DNA of 10,298 nt from an uncultured Bdellovibrio sp. (GTDB taxonomy: Bacteria; Bdellovibrionota; Bdellovibrionia; Bdellovibrionales; Bdellovibrionaceae). Position numbers and translations under genes: made by a program. This document shows, piece by piece, positions 6,618 through 10,298 of this stretch; position 1 is the first letter of the stretch, and every line of letters starts with the position of its first letter. Where the stretch lies: assembly GCA_946482355.1 (NCBI GenBank), contig CAMLRE010000036.1:1-10298 (forward strand), written 5' to 3'. The notes under the pieces are model-generated. The model ran no database searches, had not been told where the DNA came from, and saw nothing but the letters and a program-made list of their open reading frames with translations.

Positions 6618-6899
6618 ATGACAGAATTTTTTGAACTAGGCCAATATTTAAAAGAAAAACGCGTAAGCTCAGGTTTCACTCAAGCTGAATTAGCTGGTAA
6701 ACTTGGCGACGTCCACACTCAATTCGTTTCTAACTGGGAGCGCGGAATGTGCGCTCCACCGAATCACTGCTTTCAAAAGCTAATCTCGGTTTTAGATTTA
6801 AACCGCGATAAGTTAGTTAAAGTGATGCTAGCGGATTCTAAGAAAATTATTTCTGAAAAAGTCTACGCTAAATCTAAAAACCAAAAGAAAGCTGTGTAA
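6618..6899 (+). CDS. Small XRE/Cro-CI-type DNA-binding protein
   Basis: 93 residues, almost all of it one helix-turn-helix domain (about 7-65): LGQYLKEKRVSSGFTQAELAGKLG is helices 1-2, HTQFVSNWERG the recognition helix, and CAPPNHCFQKLISVLDL the closing helices. The TQAELA and ISxWERG-like (VSNWERG) signatures are typical of the family. The remaining 25 or so residues are a Lys-rich tail (about 74-93). A stand-alone domain this small usually acts as a dimeric repressor or an auxiliary regulator. It converges on the acyltransferase-like gene on the other strand and is not clearly in an operon. A perfect inverted repeat at 6566-6587, in its own promoter, is a candidate for autoregulation. Confidence 0.85.
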   Translation: MTEFFELGQYLKEKRVSSGFTQAELAGKLGDVHTQFVSNWERGMCAPPNHCFQKLISVLDLNRDKLVKVMLADSKKIISEKVYAKSKNQKKAV

Positions 6900-6907
6900 G
6901 CTTAAAC

Positions 6908-6946
6908 GCTGCACTTAACACCCATAAACAGGGGGGCGAGTGCAGC
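6908..6946. terminator. Stem-loop between convergent genes
   Basis: GCTGCACT (6908-6915) and AGTGCAGC (6939-6946) form a perfect 8-bp stem. Within the 23-nt loop, CCC (6921-6923) can pair with the G-run at 6931-6936. It lies in the 62-nt gap between two convergent genes, so it probably separates their transcripts. Neither flank has a strong T-run, so it is not a classic terminator. Confidence 0.45.
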
Positions 6947-6961
6947 TCTTCTCACCAAATT

Positions 6962-7720
6962 TTAGCCAGCTTTCTTTAATGGCAGAACATTATTTAGAAA
7001 GACCGCCTGGGCTTCTTCCCACTTCTGATGCTTAAAATCAGGTGGCAAAACTTCCTGCAGATTGTCGAACAGTGCGCTGTACTCTCGGTAAATTGAATTC
7101 AAATAATTTGTATTAAATTTTTCAACGATAATAAACATATGAGGATCCGGAACAACAGGGTGGATAAACATATGCGATTTATCAAAATAACCGATATGCT
7201 CTAGCCATCTAGAAGCTTTATACTTTTCGTTTGTACATCCGAGTATATGATCAAATCCCATGCGGGTCACATGGGCATAAACCATAGCGTAACCGATATC
7301 AGAAAGATTTAATCCTGATTTTTTTTGCGTGTAATCCAAATCGACAAACCACGAATTACAATCTGCCAGATACTTTTTCTTAGTTTTAAAGTTTTGATAA
7401 TGCTTTTGAGCTTCGGGGCTAAGTTGAGGAATTAAGTCTTGTATTGGGGTTTTGAGATGATGTTGTTGGGCTCGGTCTTCAAAGGTGGTGCGAATGGCTA
7501 AGATCAGTTTTGGTTTAAACATTTCACTGACATCGTAAATCAGATAATGCGTTCCGATCATATCGTGCTTATCCATAACAACATAATTTGGGTCAGTTCT
7601 GGCGAAATTTTTTTGTTTATTAATAATGACATCGTTAAGCGCGTGCTGAGTCGATGGATTATCTAGATGTCCAATGGCGTAATCTAAAATAACTAACTTA
7701 AAGTTGTTCAGGTTGTTCAT
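6962..7720 (-). CDS. GNAT-fold acyltransferase-like protein (autoinducer-synthase-like)
   Basis: 252 residues, no signal peptide or membrane segment. The order of elements resembles the GNAT fold as found in LuxI/FeeM-type N-acyl synthases. There is an acidic and aromatic stretch with KHDMIGTHYLIYDVSE (51-66), then a strand ending in Arg, ILAIRTTFED (73-82). Later comes NSWFVDLDYTQKKSGLNLSDIGYAMVYAHVTRMGFDHILGCTN, which looks like strand 4, acyl-carrier/CoA-binding loop and helix, followed by a helix ending WLEHIGY (172-178). The last 75 residues are an extra region without recognised motifs. The likely reaction is acyl transfer from acyl-CoA or acyl-ACP, but the assignment is by pattern, not by clear family motifs. 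The start follows GGGGGATC (7733-7726). It diverges from a fatty-acid desaturase, which suggests a lipid-related substrate. Confidence 0.55.
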   Translation of the reverse strand: MNNLNNFKLVILDYAIGHLDNPSTQHALNDVIINKQKNFARTDPNYVVMDKHDMIGTHYLIYDVSEMFKPKLILAIRTTFEDRAQQHHLKTPIQDLIPQLSPEAQKHYQNFKTKKKYLADCNSWFVDLDYTQKKSGLNLSDIGYAMVYAHVTRMGFDHILGCTNEKYKASRWLEHIGYFDKSHMFIHPVVPDPHMFIIVEKFNTNYLNSIYREYSALFDNLQEVLPPDFKHQKWEEAQAVFLNNVLPLKKAG

Positions 7721-7955
7721 TATTTGATCCCCCAGAACTAAAGGATAAATATTATTTTATCTAATTTGTTGGAAAATTTCGAAACATATTAAAATGAGAT
7801 TCTGCTATATTAATATGGAGCATGGCACATAATTTGTGCCGTGATGTATGCGTTAATACAGATTTATTAACAGGTTTTTAATACGCATTATTTTAAAATA
7901 CGCAAATAATAAGATATTTATCATTAAAAAATTAAAACCTACCGAAACATCTTAT
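7721..7955. promoter_or_regulatory. Divergent control region with several repeats
   Basis: This very AT-rich gap serves two divergent genes. It holds an inverted repeat CATGGCACA / TGTGCCGTG (7821-7829, 7835-7843, one G-T mismatch, 5-nt centre). AATACGCA occurs twice in direct orientation (7880-7887 and 7897-7904, period 17), and ATGCGT (7848-7853) mirrors ACGCAT (7883-7888). These look like sites for at least one dimeric regulator. TAAAAT-like -10 boxes occur on both strands, but I cannot choose one with confidence. Confidence 0.5.
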
Positions 7956-8930
7956 ATGAATAAAGAGTCGTATAAAAATATTCGAAGCCAATTGCATTTT
8001 AAACATCAGTGGCCGCAGTTTTTTTTGTATGTATTTGAAGATGTTGTTCTGTGGTCAGGAGTTATTTATTTTCTTCAGCAGCCTCTATTTTTATCTTGGG
8101 TAGCGGCTTTACCGTTTGCTCTTTTGATGTTTCGAAACTTTGCTTTTATGCATGAGGCAGTTCATGAAAGTGCGGCCCCTAACCGTAGATTAAATTATGG
8201 CTTAGGTTTGTTCGCCGGTGCTGTTTGCTTTTTGCCTTTTTCATTATGGAAAGCCATTCATATCGAACATCATTATTGGACAGGAAACTTTCACAAAGAT
8301 CCGGCGTTGGAAGTTGTCAAAAAATACCCGGATAGTTCACGCTTTATGAAAGCTGTGTTTACGGTGATGTGGCGAACGCGGTTTCCTTTGATGGCTTTTT
8401 TTCAGTACATCGTTTTTTGGGCGCATTCAGGAATTAAATTATATAAAGATCCCCGTAATCTTGTTTTATGGGTGAGCTTGGTGAGCCCCTTGGTATTGTG
8501 GGGAAGTTGTATCTACGCCCTTAGCTTTTCACAACTGGCTGTGGTTGGCCTTGGGATCTTTTTGTATTCACTGCTTTTCGATTTTATTAATCTGCCTCAC
8601 CACGTGGGGGTGTATTCCTACGATCCTCAAGAAAGAAAAGGAGTTTGGGATCAGCATTCGGTCGTTAGGTCATGCCGCTATCCTTTTTTAGTTGAACATT
8701 TGGTTCTTAATTTTAATTTTCATACCGAACATCATATGATGCCCGATCTTGCCTGGCATGAGCTGCCTAAGGCCCATGAAGTGATCAATGCCTTAAAGTC
8801 TGATAATGATGAATTTCATTTTATTAAAGCGGGTTGGTTGGCTCAGCAAAGGCCTAAAACCTTTGCTCAGTTCTTGCGGCCTGATCTTTACAGTGATAGC
8901 GAAAAAGAAAACAAAAAACAGGCGGCTTAG
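7956..8930 (+). CDS. Membrane fatty-acid desaturase family protein
   Basis: 324 residues with the three histidine clusters of the integral-membrane desaturase/hydroxylase superfamily: HEAVH (66-70), HIEHH (102-106) and NFHTEHH (254-260), plus an additional LPHH at 213-216. These bind the di-iron centre that inserts double bonds, or sometimes hydroxyl groups, into acyl chains using oxygen and electrons from a reductase. Hydrophobic stretches near 25-62, 80-98, 143-158, 168-188 and 192-212 give the usual two membrane hairpins. The substrate and the position of desaturation cannot be predicted; the electron donor is not in this window. No Shine-Dalgarno precedes the ATG. The gene diverges from the acyltransferase-like gene, and its stop codon lies inside a perfect palindrome shared with the next, convergent gene. 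Confidence 0.88.
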   Translation: MNKESYKNIRSQLHFKHQWPQFFLYVFEDVVLWSGVIYFLQQPLFLSWVAALPFALLMFRNFAFMHEAVHESAAPNRRLNYGLGLFAGAVCFLPFSLWKAIHIEHHYWTGNFHKDPALEVVKKYPDSSRFMKAVFTVMWRTRFPLMAFFQYIVFWAHSGIKLYKDPRNLVLWVSLVSPLVLWGSCIYALSFSQLAVVGLGIFLYSLLFDFINLPHHVGVYSYDPQERKGVWDQHSVVRSCRYPFLVEHLVLNFNFHTEHHMMPDLAWHELPKAHEVINALKSDNDEFHFIKAGWLAQQRPKTFAQFLRPDLYSDSEKENKKQAA

Positions 8931-8942
8931 TTTTAAAACTAA
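8927..8942. repeat. Perfect 16-bp palindrome holding both stop codons
   Basis: TTAGTTTTAAAACTAA is a perfect palindrome. The TAG of the desaturase (8928-8930) and the TAG of the convergent gene (8939-8941 on the minus strand) sit at symmetric positions in it. It consists almost only of A and T, so it would make a weak hairpin. Confidence 0.8.
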
Positions 8943-9682
8943 ATAAAAGAGATGCCTTTTGTTTGTTCGCCCGTAGCTATTGGGGTTACTCGAGCCGTAA
9001 CAAGTAGTCCAGCAATTTGGCCATCGGCTTTATTATAAATCGGGCAGATAACACCAAACTTGCAAAGTGAAGAACGAGAAGTAAAGTGCTCTTCATCATT
9101 CGGATTGAAAATTTCGCTGATCACATGCTCCGGAACTTGAGCTGGAACAACGCCTTTTACTTGGCCTGAAAAAATAGAACCAACGACCTCAAACATTTTA
9201 TCGAAAGTTCCGCTTGGTCTTTCCCAAAGGCTGTACCATTCGTAAACCAATAAATCTAAAAGAGAGTATGAAGATGTTGTAAAGAAATTAAAAGTTCTGA
9301 ATATTTGGATGTTATCGGTATTATACATTTCAATAAGCTCGTCTTTTCTAACCGTATTCCAAAAATCTTTATCTCTAAGCTCAAAGCCATACATATTAAG
9401 GGCTTGTTCGACGTGTTTTCGTTCACTATGGCCATCTTTTTCAATTTCAGGGGCTCCAGCGGCAATATTTATCGAGTTTTGTAGCTTTTTAATTAAATTT
9501 TCTTTTTTATCTACCGGCAGACTCGTAAGTGTCGACAACGCTTTTTGAGTGTGAGCTTGAACGGGATACCCATATGTCTTACTGATTGAGGCCAGGTTTT
9601 CTAAGAGTTCAACAGCCTTTAGATCTAAGGCTTTGGATTGTAAACTAGCACTGTCAAAAGCGAGATTTGATAATGGGTTCAT
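8939..9682 (-). CDS. Conserved-looking cytoplasmic protein of unknown function
   Basis: 247 residues, without signal peptide or membrane helix. The N-terminal third (1-75) is helical and Leu/Lys-rich. The middle (95-160) is rich in aromatic residues (YNTDNIQIFRTFNFFTTSSYS, LLVYEWYSLWERP). The C-terminal part contains SSLCKFGVICPIYNKADGQIAGLLVTARVTP (204-234), a strand-turn-strand pattern seen in GAF/PAS-type ligand-binding domains, with two Cys (207, 213). I do not recognise the family, and a sensory role is only a guess from that last pattern. Start: ATG at 9682 with AGGAG at 9692-9688 and 5-nt spacing. A possible promoter TTGCAT (9795-9790), 17 nt, TAAGAT (9772-9767) would give a leader of about 75 nt. 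Confidence 0.75.
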   Translation of the reverse strand: MNPLSNLAFDSASLQSKALDLKAVELLENLASISKTYGYPVQAHTQKALSTLTSLPVDKKENLIKKLQNSINIAAGAPEIEKDGHSERKHVEQALNMYGFELRDKDFWNTVRKDELIEMYNTDNIQIFRTFNFFTTSSYSLLDLLVYEWYSLWERPSGTFDKMFEVVGSIFSGQVKGVVPAQVPEHVISEIFNPNDEEHFTSRSSLCKFGVICPIYNKADGQIAGLLVTARVTPIATGEQTKGISFI

Positions 9683-9839
9683 AATTGCTCCTACACAGTT
9701 AATTATTTACCTCGATTGCGTGGGGTCTGTCGAGCTTTCGCCTACGATTAACGCGAAATTTTATAAATCTTACTGTCTCTGAAACTCTTATGCAAAATAG
9801 CCTCCTTAGACCGTCTATTCTGTAGACAGCTACAGTGTG

Positions 9840-9889
9840 GACTCTCTTGTTGGTCGTGGCCCCCAGCGTGGCATTTTTGGAGTCTTTTT
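9840..9889 (+). terminator. Terminator-like stem with U-run, plus strand
   Basis: GACTC (9840-9844) pairs with GAGTC (9880-9884) and is followed by TTTTTCTT. The long loop can form an inner stem GTTGG (9849-9853) with CCAGC (9863-9867). This could end a plus-strand RNA starting behind the TATAAA at 9762-9767, but the matching -35 is poor. Confidence 0.35.
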
Positions 9890-9936
9890 CTTAGTTAAAT
9901 ATTCTTAGCTAAATAAAAAATTATGCAGCTTAGATA

Positions 9937-9969
9937 AGAAAAAACGGATTGGCTTTTGGCCAATCCGTT
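9937..9969 (-). terminator. Rho-independent terminator, minus strand
   Basis: AACGGATTGGC and GCCAATCCGTT form a perfect 11-bp stem with a 5-nt loop (arms 9943-9953 and 9959-9969). On the minus strand it continues as TTTTCTTATC, giving six consecutive T at the stem base. The plus strand has no T-run after it, so it works in the minus direction. Confidence 0.85.
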
Positions 9970-10044
9970 AATGTGAAGAACGACCCTCCGGTAAAAAGAT
10001 CGCTTTTAAGATGTACTAAACTTATCGGCTGTCTTGTAAATAAA
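9937..10044 (-). ncRNA. Candidate small RNA, about 108 nt
   Basis: A sigma70-type promoter (TTGATT 10079-10074, 17 nt, TATAAC 10056-10051) predicts a start near 10044 on the minus strand. A strong rho-independent terminator ends it near 9937. The transcript contains no ATG or GTG, so it is probably non-coding. Besides the terminator hairpin it has a single-stranded-looking CCGGAGGGTCGTTCTTC segment; its GGA motifs (CCGGAGGG and ACGGA) resemble CsrA/Rsm or Shine-Dalgarno-like elements, which is only suggestive. Two 11-bp direct repeats lie at and above the -35, pointing to regulated expression. I know no family it belongs to. Confidence 0.5.
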
Positions 10045-10050
10045 TTTATA

Positions 10051-10079
10051 GTTATAAGGTTTTTTTGCTCCGGAATCAA
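10051..10079 (-). promoter_or_regulatory. Promoter of the sRNA candidate
   Basis: On the minus strand, TTGATT (10079-10074) and TATAAC (10056-10051) are separated by exactly 17 nt, one of the best sigma70-type matches in the window. The -35 is embedded in the nearer of the two 11-bp repeats. Confidence 0.65.
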
Positions 10080-10097
10080 AAAGAGCGCTCCGGAATC
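10067..10097. promoter_or_regulatory. Tandem 11-bp direct repeats, 20-bp period
   Basis: GCTCCGGAATC occurs exactly at 10067-10077 and 10087-10097. The spacing of 20 bp (two helical turns) puts both on one face of the DNA, as for a regulator bound as adjacent monomers or dimers. The first copy overlaps the -35 of the minus-strand promoter and the second lies upstream, the usual geometry for activation. A weaker copy, CTCCGG with AAAAAGA, begins at 9986. Confidence 0.65.
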
Positions 10098-10102
10098 CTA
10101 AA

Positions 10103-10167
10103 GACACTGCCTGTGTCAGGATAAGGTTAAGTTTTTGTCCAAACCTAGACCATTATCCTGCCTTAAC
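10103..10167 (+). other. Potentially folded 5' region of the next gene
   Basis: GACAC/GTGTC (10103-10107, 10113-10117) abuts a larger stem CAGGATAA/TTATCCTG (10117-10124, 10153-10160) containing an inner AGGTT/AACCT pair. GTTAAG (10126-10131) can instead pair with CTTAAC (10162-10167), so two folds compete. It would be transcribed in the plus sense only if the promoter of the 10214 gene lies upstream of it, which I cannot show. Confidence 0.35.
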
Positions 10168-10213
10168 AGAACGAAAATTTGAGCTTTGTACAAAATGTTT
10201 TTTTACTTAAGGT

Positions 10214-10298
10214 ATGGAAAACACAAAAATCATTCTGGTGTCTTTATTGTTAACATCAACGGTATTTGCCGGAACAGCTGAATTAGCTGAACAAGCTA
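10214..10298 (+). CDS. Secreted protein, N-terminal fragment
   Basis: The first 28 codons of a gene running off the right edge. MENTKIILVSLLLTSTVFA is a typical Sec signal peptide (short polar start, hydrophobic core, VFA cleavage motif), followed by GTAELAEQA. The frame is open to the end. A weak AAGG (10209-10212) stands directly before the ATG, too close for an ideal ribosome-binding site. The function cannot be judged from this fragment. It diverges from the sRNA candidate and follows a structured upstream region. Confidence 0.6.
   Translation, partial: MENTKIILVSLLLTSTVFAGTAELAEQA

Larger units (their letters stand above)
9683..10213. other. 531-nt intergenic region rich in RNA signals
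   Basis: No convincing protein gene is seen on either strand. From left to right it holds: the leader and possible promoter of the minus-strand gene ending at 9682; an anti-Shine-Dalgarno-like CCTCCTTA (9801-9808); nested inverted repeats at 9811-9836; a plus-strand terminator-like stem (9840-9889); TTAG-based near-repeats (9891-9933); a minus-strand sRNA candidate with terminator and promoter (about 9937-10079); tandem 11-bp repeats (10067-10097); and a folded segment (10103-10167) before the gene at 10214. Confidence 0.6.

Noticed and set aside
9256..9548. Two frames of 69 and 79 aa overlapping the 247-aa gene
   Set aside because: One is the other frame of the same strand, the other antisense; the 247-aa gene has the better start and Shine-Dalgarno.
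10163..10191. Promoter for the gene at 10214 from TTAACA (10163-10168) and TTGTAC/TGTACA near 10186
   Set aside because: The -35 is good but the -10 at normal spacing is poor, so it was not listed as a feature.
9683..10213. Possible tRNA, tmRNA, 6S RNA, SRP RNA or c-di-GMP riboswitch
   Set aside because: None of the conserved sequence blocks of these RNAs was found on either strand.
1..10298. CRISPR arrays, insertion sequences, toxin-antitoxin or phage-defence genes
   Set aside because: No regular repeat-spacer pattern, transposase, terminal inverted repeats or defence domains seen; the stand-alone XRE protein has no toxin partner next to it.

Overview
The window is AT-rich bacterial DNA with densely packed Gram-negative type genes: an outer-membrane beta-barrel, secreted proteins with Sec signal peptides, and a sigma54 activator of the PilR/NtrC class. 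Base composition, the gene families and several lineage-restricted-looking proteins would fit a Bdellovibrio-like organism (Bdellovibrionota). That is an inference from style, since no 16S rRNA or unambiguous marker is present.

Layout. 1-2113: end of a PilS/NtrB-type histidine kinase and the complete partner PilR-type sigma54 response regulator, 25 nt apart and clearly one operon. 2114-2234: a GC-rich palindromic spacer resembling a REP-like element. 2235-3784: a MipA/OmpV-like outer-membrane protein and a secreted YiiX-like NlpC/P60 cysteine hydrolase, each with a likely promoter directly against its start codon. 3776-4381 (minus): a PaiB-family FMN-binding protein overlapping the hydrolase tail to tail. 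4578-5339: a ZIP metal transporter preceded by an operator-like repeat around a perfect -10 box, then a 34-residue small ORF. 5538-6515: a secreted Gln/Met-rich protein of unknown function. 6618-6899: a small XRE-type DNA-binding protein. 6962-7720 (minus) and 7956-8930 (plus): a GNAT-fold acyltransferase-like protein divergent from a membrane fatty-acid desaturase, with a repeat-rich control region between them. 8939-9682 (minus): an unknown cytoplasmic protein. 9683-10213: 531 nt without a convincing protein gene. 10214-end: the start of a secreted protein.

The most unusual part is the 531-nt gap near the right end. On the minus strand it carries a good sigma70 promoter (TTGATT, 17 nt, TATAAC), a stretch of about 75 nt lacking ATG and GTG codons, and a strong rho-independent terminator. 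Together these predict a small RNA of about 108 nt. Two exact 11-bp direct repeats spaced 20 bp apart overlap and precede its -35 box, as expected of an activator site. A second, structured segment precedes the secreted-protein gene at 10214.

Several genes (2235, 3176, 6618 and perhaps 5538) lack a Shine-Dalgarno sequence and have a -10-like hexamer ending 6-8 nt before the start codon. This predicts leaderless mRNAs, next to genes that do have good ribosome-binding sites (707, 4381 minus, 4578, 9682 minus).

Functionally the window mixes two-component signalling (probably type IV pilus-type sigma54 control), envelope proteins, metal uptake and lipid modification. The acyltransferase-like/desaturase pair is the best candidate for a small uncharacterised pathway, but the link rests on gene arrangement only.
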